Part shown: piece by piece, positions 1 to 9,503 of the stretch
Layout: every line of letters begins with the position of its first letter
How positions within the stretch are numbered: position 1 is the first letter of the stretch
Origin: Streptomyces lacrimifluminis
GTDB lineage: Bacteria > Actinomycetota > Actinomycetes > Streptomycetales > Streptomycetaceae
Direction: 5' to 3'
DNA length: 64,000 bases
NCBI RefSeq assembly: GCF_014646095.1
Contig: NZ_BMMU01000023.1
Location: 1 to 64,000 of the forward strand
Notes under the pieces: model-generated
What the model was told of the DNA's origin: nothing
Seen by the model: the letters and a program-made list of their open reading frames with translations, nothing else
Database searches by the model: none
Made by a program: the position numbers and the translations under genes

Positions 1-359
1 CCTCGCTCGTTGTGCTTCGTGGACCGTCACCTGATCGGTGGCCAGCTCGAAGAAGCTCACTGGTCCGGCGGCGAAGGCCCTTGCCAATCATGGCCAGCCC
101 GACCTCACCACACACTCCGCCAGCCCATCAACGGCCGCTCCCAGCCACATGCCACCGCCACCAAGCCTGCTTGTTGAAGGGAACGGCCCTTCAGCCAGCG
201 GCCAAAACCTTGAGGGGACTCCACCCCTGCTGCCTGCCCCTTGAGCCCTTGAGCTACATCGCAGCGGATCACAGATCGAGATGGGCCGTCGCACCCCATG
301 TGCCGGCATCTTCCCCTAACCTCTCAACCAGTACCAGGACTAGGGGACCGGGACACCAC
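1..359. other. Non-coding lead-in to the defence operon
   Basis: I see no convincing gene here. The frame of the first defence gene stays open through this stretch, but its translation is low-complexity, rich in Pro, Arg, His and Ser, and has no domain. A real ribosome-binding site appears only just before 360. The base composition is mixed and unlike the following gene. The segment presumably carries the operon promoter, but I cannot place a -35/-10 pair with confidence. No copy of the tRNA-Ser 3' end (a possible left attachment site) was found in it. Confidence 0.5.
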
Positions 360-1832
360 ATGCAGGGACGCGCACTCGCTGAAGAGCGACTCGACCCATA
401 CGCCGAAGATCTCATCGAGTCTCTCCGCGCGTTTGGCTACGACCTGCCGACCGCACTGGCCGATTTGGTGGACAACAGCATCGCCGCAAAGGCCAAGAAT
501 GTGCACGTCTCGTTCTGCTCAGATCCCGGCGAAGCCTGGGTGGCCATCGTGGATGATGGCTGCGGCATGAGCGAGCCCGAACTCCACGCCGCGATGAGAT
601 TCGCACGCAACCCAAGACACATTCGCGAGCAGGGGGATCTTGGGCGGTTCGGCTTGGGACTAAAAACCGCCTCACTCTCTCAAGCTCGAATGCTTACCGT
701 CCTGTCCATCAATGCCGATAAACTCGCTGCAAGAACCTGGGACATTGACTACATTGCGCAGCGGAAAGAGTGGGTAGTACTCACTCAGCCAGATAGCGAA
801 GTGCTCCGTATCGCCGAAAGGATCGGATTCACCGGGCAGGGCACTGCGATCATCTGGCGAAAGACGGACAAACTTGGAGACGGGAGATCACTGTCTCGGA
901 AAGTCTCTGATGCCGGCCGTGAGCTAGCTCTGACTTTCCATCGTTTCCTGGAAACGGGTCGTCTCAACTTGCGCATAGGGCGGCAAGGGATCACTCCCTT
1001 GGATCCTTATCTGAGACGTCACCCGGCCACCCAAGACCGCGGTACGGAAGAACTACAGACCGCCGGACACGCCGTCAGAGTAAACCCAGTAATTCTGCCT
1101 CATCCGTCAAGGCTGAGCAAGCAAGATACAGCCTTGGTATCTGGGCCAGGTGGCATGCTCGCCCGCCAAGGTTTCTACGTCTACCGAGGTAATCGACTCG
1201 TCGTGGCCGGCGGCTGGTTGGGGCTTGGAAACCTCCATAAGTCCGCCCCCACTCGGCTGGCTCGAATCGCGCTTGAAATCCCACCCGGGCTGGATCTTCT
1301 CTGGGCGGTCGATGTCAGAAAATCGACCGTACATCCTCCAATTCACCTGGAACCTAGGCTCATAGAGCTAGCCGAGGACGCACGGGCCAGATCTGAGAAA
1401 ATATTCACTTACCGCGGCGCTCCCGTTCGAAGACAAGGCAAGCATAGCCAAGTCGAGCCCGTGTGGCACCAAGTACGCAGACTCGGTCAATCTGATTATT
1501 CCATCAATAGAGACCACCCTCTCGTGGCCGCCGCGCTGTCGTCTGCTCCCGAAAATGCGTTGGAGGGGGTCTTGCGGATGATCGAAACGACACTCCCACG
1601 TGAACTCATCGCACAGGAAGTCACGACCCGTGGTGAAGAACCTCCGCCAGAACTCGAACATCCAGATACCGAAGAAGTCCTTGCAACACTCAGATCGCTA
1701 CTCACGGGACTTCCTTCGGACGCCACAATGAGAACGACTTTGGCTGCGGCGCTGCTCAAAGCGGAGCCTTTCTGCCGTTATCCCGGCCTCGTCAAAGAGA
1801 TCATCGAAATTGATTCCACCGAGGGGACATGA
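360..1832 (+). CDS. MutL/MORC-like GHKL ATPase of a restriction-type defence system
   Basis: The 490-residue protein is a GHKL-fold ATPase. The N-box is DLVDNS (35-40, Asn39 for Mg), the ATP-lid Asp motif is DDGCGM (65-70), and GRFGLG (95-100) is followed by Lys102. An S5-like second domain follows, with QGFYVYRGNRLVV around 270-282 and the WAVDVRKS loop at 315-322. This is the arrangement of MutL/MORC/Hsp90-type dimerising DNA clamps. The ATG at 360 was chosen because GGGA at 350-353 lies 6 nt before it and the GHKL domain starts right after. The gene stops 3 nt before the Z1 gene, so it is first in a tight operon. MORC-like ATPases next to Z1 helicases were described computationally by Iyer, Abhiman and Aravind (2008) as parts of R-M systems. 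A clamp or sensor role here is inferred. Confidence 0.88.
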   Translation: MQGRALAEERLDPYAEDLIESLRAFGYDLPTALADLVDNSIAAKAKNVHVSFCSDPGEAWVAIVDDGCGMSEPELHAAMRFARNPRHIREQGDLGRFGLGLKTASLSQARMLTVLSINADKLAARTWDIDYIAQRKEWVVLTQPDSEVLRIAERIGFTGQGTAIIWRKTDKLGDGRSLSRKVSDAGRELALTFHRFLETGRLNLRIGRQGITPLDPYLRRHPATQDRGTEELQTAGHAVRVNPVILPHPSRLSKQDTALVSGPGGMLARQGFYVYRGNRLVVAGGWLGLGNLHKSAPTRLARIALEIPPGLDLLWAVDVRKSTVHPPIHLEPRLIELAEDARARSEKIFTYRGAPVRRQGKHSQVEPVWHQVRRLGQSDYSINRDHPLVAAALSSAPENALEGVLRMIETTLPRELIAQEVTTRGEEPPPELEHPDTEEVLATLRSLLTGLPSDATMRTTLAAALLKAEPFCRYPGLVKEIIEIDSTEGT

Positions 1833-1835
1833 TCA

Positions 1836-4640
1836 ATGGCCGATCTCACGGATGCCGCCCTGACGCTTGCGAAGCAGGGGGTCTTGGGGATTGAAAAGCA
1901 TGAACGCACCCGCGAGCGATTCAAGGAAATTGCCCAATCGGCAGCTAACATGCTGTCTGCAGCCGGTCCGGTCTCTGTCGACGAGGTGGTTCGCCTCCTA
2001 GAATCGGAATTCGACGTCTGGGTTCCGCAAGCAATCGTGGTGAGCAACTCCGGGGACCACATAGCCTGGCTGGAAAATAGGCGCCAGGGAATCGAGTTCT
2101 CGTACTGGCGGCGCTACGCAGAATGGCTCAAAAAATCTTGGAAGCCGAGCACGGTTGAATCTCTCGACGAAGCAACAGATCAGATTCTTGAACTGCTCGA
2201 AGACCCGGCCCGCGCTGGCACCTGGAAGACATACGGAATGGTCTATGGCCAGGTTCAATCTGGCAAAACGGCTAGCTACACTGGACTCATTTGCAAGGCA
2301 GCCGATGCCGGATATCAGGTCACTATCGTGCTAACAAGCCAGCACGAAAGCCTTCGGCATCAGACCCAAGCTCGACTCGACAAGGAATTTCTTGGCTTTA
2401 ACAGCAAACTAAGCAGAAACCCAGACTCTGACAGCTCCGTCATCATCGGAGTCGGAACCTTGGGAATGAAGAAGCCTAACATTTGTCAACCTGTAACAAC
2501 ACAGGTTAGCGACTTCACCGCAGCACAGTTCCAGGGCACTCCAATAAATATCAACGAGGTAAGCATCCTCGTCGTCGCCAAAAAGAACGCCCGCATTTTG
2601 GAAAACCTCCAAGATTGGCTTTCTAACTTCTCCACGGGAGAGGAAGAGCCTCGAACCATTAAGAACATCCCCCTCCTACTCATTGACGATGAGGCCGACT
2701 ATGCGTCAGTCGACACCAAACGCCCAAAAAAGGGCACTAGCCAAAGCGACCCCGCCCATGATCCGACCGCGATCAACAAAGCAGTCCGCGGCTTGCTTGA
2801 GCTATTCGATAAACGCGCCTATATAGCGTACACCGCTACCCCGTTCGCGAACATTTTCATTCCGGACGAAACCGACCACCCCAAGCATGGAGAGGATCTC
2901 TTTCCCAAAAACTTCCTCGTCGCCTTGGAGCCCCCTTCCAATTATTGTGGACCGGAGGTTGTATTCGGCCTTGAGGATCCATCCGCAGCTGAGATTCGCG
3001 AGCCACTTCCCATAACACGACCAGTGGACGATCACGAATATTGGCTTCCAGACGGCCACAGAAAGGGTTACCGTCCGGGAAAGCAATTGCCGCCATCGCT
3101 AGTCGAGGCACTAGACGCATTCCTGCTTGCCACTGCCGTGCGGCGGGTACGCACGAAGGACTACGGCATAGCAAGCGGACACAACACGATGTTGGTCCAC
3201 GTCACTCGCTGGACAGATGTCCAGGGGGAGATTGCCCGCCAGATAGAAGATCACTTGCAGGGAATGTCGGCAGATTGGGGAGATCACGGAAAATCCGGAC
3301 AGGCGCTTCGGAAACGGCTACTCACTCTATGGGAAGAAGATTTTTCTCCCACCCGTGAAGAAATTGCGGGCCGGGATGACGTTAGCGCTCTAGCTGGCCC
3401 TCCAGTCTCATGGGAGGAGGTGGAAGAATTCGTGCCAGTGATTCTGGAAGAAGCCGTTTCAAATGTGAAGCGAATCAACGGCACCGCTGCGGACGTCCTG
3501 GAATATCAATCAACGACTCCGGTAACAGTCGTGGCCGTCGGTGGTGACAAACTTTCCCGTGGCCTAACCCTCGAAGGGTTGACGGTATCCTACTATCTGC
3601 GCGCCTCCAAAACCTACGACACACTGCTTCAAATGGGACGGTGGTTTGGATATCGTCCAGGATATTTGGACGTAACGCGCCTGTACACTACAACGGAACT
3701 AGTCAACTACTACGTTCACATCACTCGGGCCAACCGAGAGCTTATGGATCTCACGGCGGCGGTATCTCGCGCACGCCAGACACCAAAGCACGTGGGTCTT
3801 CGCGTATTGGACGGAAAAGGGAACCTGCAGGTAACCGCTGCCACTAAAATGCGCTCCTCACAGGTGATGACTGTCAGCCTCTCTGCAAGTAGAGCTGAGA
3901 CTCTGGTCATGCGGACGGACAAGCGAGCACAGGCCGATAACTCCGCCGGCCTTGACCGTTTGATCGAAGCGATAACTCCTTTCGATTCAGTTCCTGAAGA
4001 TAGGCTGGACGGAGCTGGACGCGGATTCTTTCGCCAGAACGTTCCATCTCAGGTTGTACTCGATTTCCTTGCGAGGTTCCTTGTATCTCCTCGCGTACTC
4101 ACCGCTAATCCAGAGAATCTCATCCCCTACATTAAGAGCCAAGTATCCAAGGGGGAGCTTCTCCGCTGGACCGTAGCCATTACGGCTGGAGCGTCTTCCG
4201 TGCCGTTGAAGGGACTCGGTATCTCGCTGGTTAAGCGCCGGACGATTACTCACTCTAGGGTTCTGGATCGCGAATGTGAAGTTGGCGTTCTTGTCAGTCC
4301 CGCGCATGAAGCTATCGGGCTTGCACCGGAGACGGTAACCGAAGCATTCAATAGGACGGTTCAGGATTTCCTTAAAAACGGTAAAGGGCGCGAGCCAAAG
4401 CGTGCAAGCGGAGAATCTCTGCGGAAGCTCCGCGACCCCAACGAAGGCTTGTTGCTCATCTACCCCATCGATCCAATTGCGTCGGAAATCGAAGTCCCCG
4501 ATCCCAGCATCCCTATCGTCGGGTACGCTGTCGTATTTCCGCATTCCGACAAGGCAGAAAAGGTTCGGTATCGCGTCAACCAAGTCTTCCTTGACGGACT
4601 TCGGAAAGCCATTGATGAAGATGCCGAAGGTGACAGCTGA
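1836..4640 (+). CDS. Z1-domain superfamily-2 helicase-like ATPase
   Basis: The 934-residue protein belongs to the Z1 class of SF2 ATPases. The Walker A motif is GQVQSGKT (138-145). Walker B is LLIDDEADYA with DDEAD at 284-288, motif III-like TATPF is at 333-337, and the second RecA-like lobe has GGDKLSRGLTLEG near 569-581 and QMGRWFGYR at 599-607. In family terms it is a DNA translocase or remodeller working with a MORC-type ATPase and a nuclease. The RBS GAGGGG (1821-1826) overlaps the end of the upstream gene. The stop and the next start share a base (TGATG), so translation is coupled to the nuclease gene. Codon use is AT-richer than in Streptomyces core genes: the line starting at base 2281 is 32/60 G+C. 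Confidence 0.9.
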   Translation: MADLTDAALTLAKQGVLGIEKHERTRERFKEIAQSAANMLSAAGPVSVDEVVRLLESEFDVWVPQAIVVSNSGDHIAWLENRRQGIEFSYWRRYAEWLKKSWKPSTVESLDEATDQILELLEDPARAGTWKTYGMVYGQVQSGKTASYTGLICKAADAGYQVTIVLTSQHESLRHQTQARLDKEFLGFNSKLSRNPDSDSSVIIGVGTLGMKKPNICQPVTTQVSDFTAAQFQGTPININEVSILVVAKKNARILENLQDWLSNFSTGEEEPRTIKNIPLLLIDDEADYASVDTKRPKKGTSQSDPAHDPTAINKAVRGLLELFDKRAYIAYTATPFANIFIPDETDHPKHGEDLFPKNFLVALEPPSNYCGPEVVFGLEDPSAAEIREPLPITRPVDDHEYWLPDGHRKGYRPGKQLPPSLVEALDAFLLATAVRRVRTKDYGIASGHNTMLVHVTRWTDVQGEIARQIEDHLQGMSADWGDHGKSGQALRKRLLTLWEEDFSPTREEIAGRDDVSALAGPPVSWEEVEEFVPVILEEAVSNVKRINGTAADVLEYQSTTPVTVVAVGGDKLSRGLTLEGLTVSYYLRASKTYDTLLQMGRWFGYRPGYLDVTRLYTTTELVNYYVHITRANRELMDLTAAVSRARQTPKHVGLRVLDGKGNLQVTAATKMRSSQVMTVSLSASRAETLVMRTDKRAQADNSAGLDRLIEAITPFDSVPEDRLDGAGRGFFRQNVPSQVVLDFLARFLVSPRVLTANPENLIPYIKSQVSKGELLRWTVAITAGASSVPLKGLGISLVKRRTITHSRVLDRECEVGVLVSPAHEAIGLAPETVTEAFNRTVQDFLKNGKGREPKRASGESLRKLRDPNEGLLLIYPIDPIASEIEVPDPSIPIVGYAVVFPHSDKAEKVRYRVNQVFLDGLRKAIDEDAEGDS

Positions 4641-5629
4641 TGGCCACCAGTACTCCGGAACAGCTCGAAGCAAGCTTCACTGCTACTGAAGCCGGGGGTA
4701 GCAAACTCCCTGGGGCAGTGCGTCGGCGTCTCATGCCTGACGCTTCCATTGATGTCTTCACTGAAGTTCGGTTTCCAAGCCGCGAGTGGGCATTGTTGAT
4801 TCGGAGCAGTGATGACACGGAAGATCGAGACTTGATCCTTGCCTCTGGCCTCGTCTGTCGAATTAGGGGTGGATCGGTCGAAATTGTCGCGGGCCCGGAT
4901 ACCGATCGATTCTTGTTCTGCACGCTCCTGGCTGATTTGGTTCGGCAGCTCCACATACACACCGCCAACCCCACCCTGGCTCTCGTCCGCCGGCTAAACG
5001 CTTGGCGCAAGATGCTCGACAGAGGGCTTTCTACAGGCCTCACTCCGGAAGCACGAATGGGGCTGTTCGGTGAGCTTCTTACGTTGCGGGAGATTCTGCT
5101 GCCAGCCATTGGAGCGGCTGCAATCCCTGCCTGGGAGGGACCTGCAGGAGCGCCGAGGGATTTTAGTCATTTCTCAACAGCAGTCGAGGTTAAGACTGTC
5201 GGTCGAAGAGGTGCCAACCAATGTCAGATAAGCAGTGAAAGTCAACTAGAGACTTCCAACTCAACGGACCTGTTCTTGATACATCAAGTCATGACAGTTG
5301 CACCGAGTGGCGTCTCGCTCATTGATATGGTGGAAGAACTTCGCGCAGATCCTCGGGTGCAGCCAGAACGGTCACGGTTCGAGAACTGTCTACTAGAAGC
5401 AGGGTGGCTGGACAGCCATAGCACACAATATGCCAACCACCGGTACGCACTGAGTCGTCGGCAATGTTTTCATATAGTTGACGGGTTCCCGCGCCTGACT
5501 TCCTTGGCACTACCCTCCGGAGTGTCTCGGGTGTCATATAACATCGACCTGTCAGTGTGCGATGCATACAGAGTGAATGAGGAAACGGTGCGATCTTCAA
5601 TCTCTCTAGCGGGAACAGGCAAGGAGTAG
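4640..5629 (+). CDS. PD-(D/E)XK family nuclease (DUF4420-like)
   Basis: The 329-residue protein has the pattern of the PD-(D/E)XK motif family found beside Z1 proteins. Helix residue Glu145 lies in GLFGELLTLRE, Asp174 in APRDF, and Glu183-x-Lys185 in AVEVKT, followed by a conserved Gln-rich strand (NQCQISSESQLE, 193-204). These are the expected metal-binding and catalytic residues of a restriction-fold nuclease, so cleavage of DNA is the likely activity. The start overlaps the Z1 stop by one base (TGATG). The next gene follows after 3 nt. It is the only clear nuclease in the cassette and so probably the effector. Substrate and specificity cannot be read from the sequence. Confidence 0.82.
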   Translation: MATSTPEQLEASFTATEAGGSKLPGAVRRRLMPDASIDVFTEVRFPSREWALLIRSSDDTEDRDLILASGLVCRIRGGSVEIVAGPDTDRFLFCTLLADLVRQLHIHTANPTLALVRRLNAWRKMLDRGLSTGLTPEARMGLFGELLTLREILLPAIGAAAIPAWEGPAGAPRDFSHFSTAVEVKTVGRRGANQCQISSESQLETSNSTDLFLIHQVMTVAPSGVSLIDMVEELRADPRVQPERSRFENCLLEAGWLDSHSTQYANHRYALSRRQCFHIVDGFPRLTSLALPSGVSRVSYNIDLSVCDAYRVNEETVRSSISLAGTGKE

Positions 5630-5632
5630 TTA

Positions 5633-7393
5633 GTGGAGGAGATGCAGGAATTCGCCATTGCGCTAGAGCAGACGATTGAAGATTATCTCGGGCGCGAACC
5701 TGGCTGGCTAAGGCGAGACGCCTTCGTTCGAGCGGCTGGCGATTACCTTGTGGATGACGGAACGCTCGAAGACGTAGAAGTCTGCTATTTTGCGCACCCC
5801 GCCGGACGCAGTCGCATGGAGGTGGCCGGCTACTCAGTCAGCGATGACGGACATGTATTGGACCTCGTTTCTGTTTATTATGGAGAACACGGTCAAACAA
5901 TCTCACGCGACCAAGTCAGGAGACGTTTCAACTGGGCAAAACTGTTTGCTGCCGCATGTCGTGACGGACACCATCTCCGAATGGAAGAGTCGAGCCCTCA
6001 GTTTGACATGGCACAGGATATTCATGCCAGATGGAAAAATTTCGGAAAGATTAGAATCTTTCTCCTAACTGACGGACGAAGCACCCTGCAAGATTTGCCG
6101 TCCGAGGAACTAGACGGGGTGCCCATAGTCCATAATCTGTGGGACATTGAGCGTCTCAGGCGACTCGTCAATTCAGGTCGTCAAGAGGAGCCGATTTTTG
6201 TTAGTTTTGAAGAGCTTGCAAATCCGCTCCCCTGCCTTCCCGCCCCTCGCTTGGCGGGGGATTATCAATGCCTACTCACTTTGATACCGGGCAAGCTACT
6301 CGCGGACATCTATGAATTGCACGGGTCCAAGCTGTTGCAACGGAACGTCCGGGCATTCCTGCAAGCCAAGGGGAAAGTCAACAAAAATATAAACGAAACG
6401 ATCCGGAAAAGTGCTGATCGATTTCTTGCCTATAATAACGGCATCTCGGCCACTGCAACGGGGGTCACACTAGAACAACGAGAGAATGGAACTTACCTAC
6501 TCGATATTAGCGACCTGCAGATCGTCAACGGAGGCCAGACCACGGCTTCGCTCCACAATGCTGCCATGCGCGATGGTGCTGATCTCAGTCAGATTCAAGT
6601 ACCTATGAAGATCACAGTGGTGCAGCCAGATCTCCTCGACCAGCTGGTGCCCTATATCTCGCGCTACGCCAACTCGCAGAACTCCATCAATGAAGCAGAT
6701 TTTGAGGCTAACAGCCCATTTCATGTCGAGCTCGAACGCGCGTCTCGTAGCGTCTGGGCACCCGCAACTCTGGGATCTACTCGCCAAAGCCGATGGTATT
6801 ACGAGCGAGTGCGAGGCCAGTACAACGTAGATAGAGCCCGACGGCACACCACAGCCAAAAAGAAATCTTTTGACGAAGAGTACCCGCGCGGTCAGCGTTT
6901 CGCTAAGACTGACGCAGCCAAGTATGACTTGACATTTCGACAGCTTCCTCATGTCGTGAGTTTGGGTGCACAGAAATGCTTTCACTGGTGGACAATGAAC
7001 GTATTGTCAGTGCCGCCTTCGGTTCCTGACGAGAGCTATTTTAAAGCACTCGTCGCAAAGAGAATCCTGTTCGAACATGGGCGTGCGGATATCAGGAAGT
7101 TGAACCCTGGTGCGGGATATCTCGCTAATGTTACGACTTACACCCTGGCCCGGCTTGCCGCGGAAGTCGATTTGGACGATGTCCTAGCGACGGTATGGAG
7201 GAAGCAAGGGCTACCTGACAGCGTCCGCCAAGCGGTCGCCGAACTGAGCCGTCCCGTCCGGCAAGTGCTCCTTGCAGCCCCCGGTTCGGGGAACGTCACC
7301 GAATGGTGTAAGAAGGAGGACTGCTGGAAGAGCGTGCTGGACATCCCTGGGGGCAGTTCGCTGCTCAAGGTTGCTAGGCGGCTCGGGCAGTAG
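5633..7393 (+). CDS. AIPR family abortive infection / phage resistance protein
   Basis: The 586-residue protein has the central AIPR signature: RNVRAFLQAKGKVNKNI followed by FLAYNNGISATA and the QIVNGGQTT box. AIPR proteins were named from abortive-infection loci and are frequent in R-M-like islands; their biochemical role is poorly defined. A metal-dependent nuclease-like N-terminal half has been suggested for relatives, but I cannot assign catalytic residues here. The GTG start at 5633 is preferred over the ATG at 5642 because AAGGAG (5621-5626) sits 6 nt before it. Several AT-rich codons in a row near 6385 (Lys-Asn-Ile-Asn-Glu) show foreign codon use. Confidence 0.85.
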   Translation: MEEMQEFAIALEQTIEDYLGREPGWLRRDAFVRAAGDYLVDDGTLEDVEVCYFAHPAGRSRMEVAGYSVSDDGHVLDLVSVYYGEHGQTISRDQVRRRFNWAKLFAAACRDGHHLRMEESSPQFDMAQDIHARWKNFGKIRIFLLTDGRSTLQDLPSEELDGVPIVHNLWDIERLRRLVNSGRQEEPIFVSFEELANPLPCLPAPRLAGDYQCLLTLIPGKLLADIYELHGSKLLQRNVRAFLQAKGKVNKNINETIRKSADRFLAYNNGISATATGVTLEQRENGTYLLDISDLQIVNGGQTTASLHNAAMRDGADLSQIQVPMKITVVQPDLLDQLVPYISRYANSQNSINEADFEANSPFHVELERASRSVWAPATLGSTRQSRWYYERVRGQYNVDRARRHTTAKKKSFDEEYPRGQRFAKTDAAKYDLTFRQLPHVVSLGAQKCFHWWTMNVLSVPPSVPDESYFKALVAKRILFEHGRADIRKLNPGAGYLANVTTYTLARLAAEVDLDDVLATVWRKQGLPDSVRQAVAELSRPVRQVLLAAPGSGNVTEWCKKEDCWKSVLDIPGGSSLLKVARRLGQ

Positions 7394-7628
7394 CCGATAC
7401 CCGGGCCCAAGACTCACGTGACAGCTGTTGGGGACAGCGCCCGGAGACAGAAGCAACCCCATCCAGCTAGGTCCACGCCCCGCAGGGTGTCCGCTCCGAC
7501 GAGCAGCCGTGCACTTGGTGTTGAGCTGCGTCATCTTTCCGTTGTGCCACCTGCGGGAAGGGGTTGTCTGGAGCAGCCGTCTGTGTTGTCCTGGTGGTCG
7601 TTGTTTCGAGCAATATGAGGAGGCTTGG

Positions 7629-9503
7629 GTGTCGGTCTACGGGGTGAAGCTGCATCGCAGCGACGTACTCCAGCTCGACGAGCATCCTGAGGCTTGTACC
7701 GAGGAGACTTTCGCAGCTTGGTGCAAGGCCCGGTTCAGCTCCGGGGCGCGTCTGGCTGTCGACCTCTTCTCAGGTGCGGGTGGCTTGAGCCTTGGACTAG
7801 AGCATGCGGGGTGGACTGTTGCTGCCTCCGTCGACTCAGATCGGCGAGCTTTGGAGACACACCGGGTTAACTTCCCCGGACTTGCTCTGGGAACGGATCT
7901 GGGTGACGCAGAACAGCGTGGTCGTCTCATCTCCTTGTTGCAGCAGGCACCCATCGATCTGATCTCCGGTGGCCCTCCCTGCCAACCGTTCAGTCGTGCT
8001 GGGCGTAGCAAGATCAAGAGCTTGGTTGACGCTGGCAAGCGCGACGAAAACGATCTGCGCAAAGAGCTCTGGCGTGCCTACCTAGACATCGTGCTCCAAG
8101 TGCAACCTCGTGCGGTTCTCATGGAGAATGTTCCGGACATGGCGCTTGGTGATGACTTCCGGGTTGTTCGAACCATCGTTGAGGCCTTGGAGGAAGCCGG
8201 CTACTTCACAGAGGTGCGCTTGGTCGACGCCTGGCAGTACGGCGTGCCCCAGCATCGCAAACGATTGATAGTACTGGCCCGAAACGATAGCGCCAAGTTC
8301 ACTTGGCCAACTACGGCCGCCCCCGTTCATCTTAGGCAAGCTATCGGCGACCTCCCCACACTTGACGAATCCAAGCCCCTCGGCGGTCGTAGGCTGCAAT
8401 ACGAGCCTTCGTCCGATCCGTCTGATTTCCTGACGCTCATGAGGAAAGAAGTCGACGAGCCGGGTATTGTTTATGATCACATGACGAGGCCTGTGCGCCC
8501 CGACGACCTAGAGGTCTTCAAGCGCATGGATCATAAAACCTTGTATTCCGACATCCCAGAGCATCTACGGCGTTACAAAGCCGATACCTTCGACGATAAA
8601 TACAAGCGGCTTCATTGGGACGACTTCAGTCGGTCCATCACCGCCCATATCGCAAAAGATGGATATTGGTATATTCATCCGGAAGAACACCGAACTCTGA
8701 CGGTACGTGAAGCGGCTCGCATCCAGACGTTCCCTGATAATTTCCGATTCTCAGGAACGCGTAGCGATGCATTTAGACAGATCGGTAACGCTGTACCGCC
8801 TCGTTTGGGGGAGGCCGCGGCCACCGCTCTGATGCCGGTTGAGGATGCGCAACCCAGTAAGAACGAGTGGCTGGAACTGCACAAGGCTTTGTCAGCGTGG
8901 GGGCGCCAGCAACGCAAAGGGCGCTCTTGGTTCCTTTATCCAGGCCCGTATGTCCAGCAGGCCGTTGCGCTCGTGGTAGCTCTGGTCGGCGCGGAACGCA
9001 TAGGAGCTCGTAACCTTGAGTGGGCCATCCAGCGCCTTAAGGAACGTTCCAAACTCACAGCGAAAGAACTTCAGCAGCTCTATACGGCCATTGATGACCC
9101 CAAGACGCTTCAGCGTCTGCAGCGAATCGAAGATCTGACGTCGAAGCGCAACATTTGGCAGAACACTGACGATCTAATCATTCAACTGAAATTGAAGCCT
9201 GCAGAGATTTCCATGTTCAGGCTACTCTTGGGTGAGGATGTTTTGCTTTCCCAGCAGGGTCCATTGCGTGTGGCTGCAAGGATTTTTGCGAGCAACTCTG
9301 ATCGCACTAACAAGCTCACTGATGGGCGTATCGAACTTTCTCGGCTCATTGGTGGCGGCCCCGATGCACCGATCCGTATGGCTGCGTTGAGGCAGTTGGC
9401 ACAATCGAATTGTCTTCCGAATGAACCATACTGTGCTGGCTGTCCCATCCAGGAGTGGTGCCGTTCAACCGAGAACCGAGAAACTGTCGAGCGACTCTGC
9501 TGA
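7629..9503 (+). CDS. C5-cytosine DNA methyltransferase fused to an EndoIII-like FeS tail
   Basis: This is a 624-residue protein. Methyltransferase motifs are in canonical order: DLFSGAGG (45-52, AdoMet), GGPPCQPF (114-121, catalytic Cys118), ENV (166-168), QHRKR (208-212), and REAARIQTF...RQIGNAVPP (360-391). A helical domain of about 200 residues follows the methylase core. It ends in Cys595-x6-Cys602-x2-Cys605-x5-Cys611, exactly the [4Fe-4S] signature of endonuclease III/MutY glycosylases. The position equivalent to the EndoIII catalytic Asp appears to be Gln (LSQQGPLRVAARI), and no good helix-hairpin-helix GPG is visible. The tail may therefore bind DNA without cutting. The frame is open upstream to 7428, but the GTG at 7629 is chosen because GAGGAGG (7617-7623) lies 5 nt before it. 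It presumably supplies self-marking for the four genes upstream. Confidence 0.9.
   Translation: MSVYGVKLHRSDVLQLDEHPEACTEETFAAWCKARFSSGARLAVDLFSGAGGLSLGLEHAGWTVAASVDSDRRALETHRVNFPGLALGTDLGDAEQRGRLISLLQQAPIDLISGGPPCQPFSRAGRSKIKSLVDAGKRDENDLRKELWRAYLDIVLQVQPRAVLMENVPDMALGDDFRVVRTIVEALEEAGYFTEVRLVDAWQYGVPQHRKRLIVLARNDSAKFTWPTTAAPVHLRQAIGDLPTLDESKPLGGRRLQYEPSSDPSDFLTLMRKEVDEPGIVYDHMTRPVRPDDLEVFKRMDHKTLYSDIPEHLRRYKADTFDDKYKRLHWDDFSRSITAHIAKDGYWYIHPEEHRTLTVREAARIQTFPDNFRFSGTRSDAFRQIGNAVPPRLGEAAATALMPVEDAQPSKNEWLELHKALSAWGRQQRKGRSWFLYPGPYVQQAVALVVALVGAERIGARNLEWAIQRLKERSKLTAKELQQLYTAIDDPKTLQRLQRIEDLTSKRNIWQNTDDLIIQLKLKPAEISMFRLLLGEDVLLSQQGPLRVAARIFASNSDRTNKLTDGRIELSRLIGGGPDAPIRMAALRQLAQSNCLPNEPYCAGCPIQEWCRSTENRETVERLC

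Noticed and set aside
7428..7628. N-terminal extension of the methyltransferase
   Set aside because: The added 67 residues have no family similarity, and GAGGAGG sits 5 nt before the GTG at 7629.
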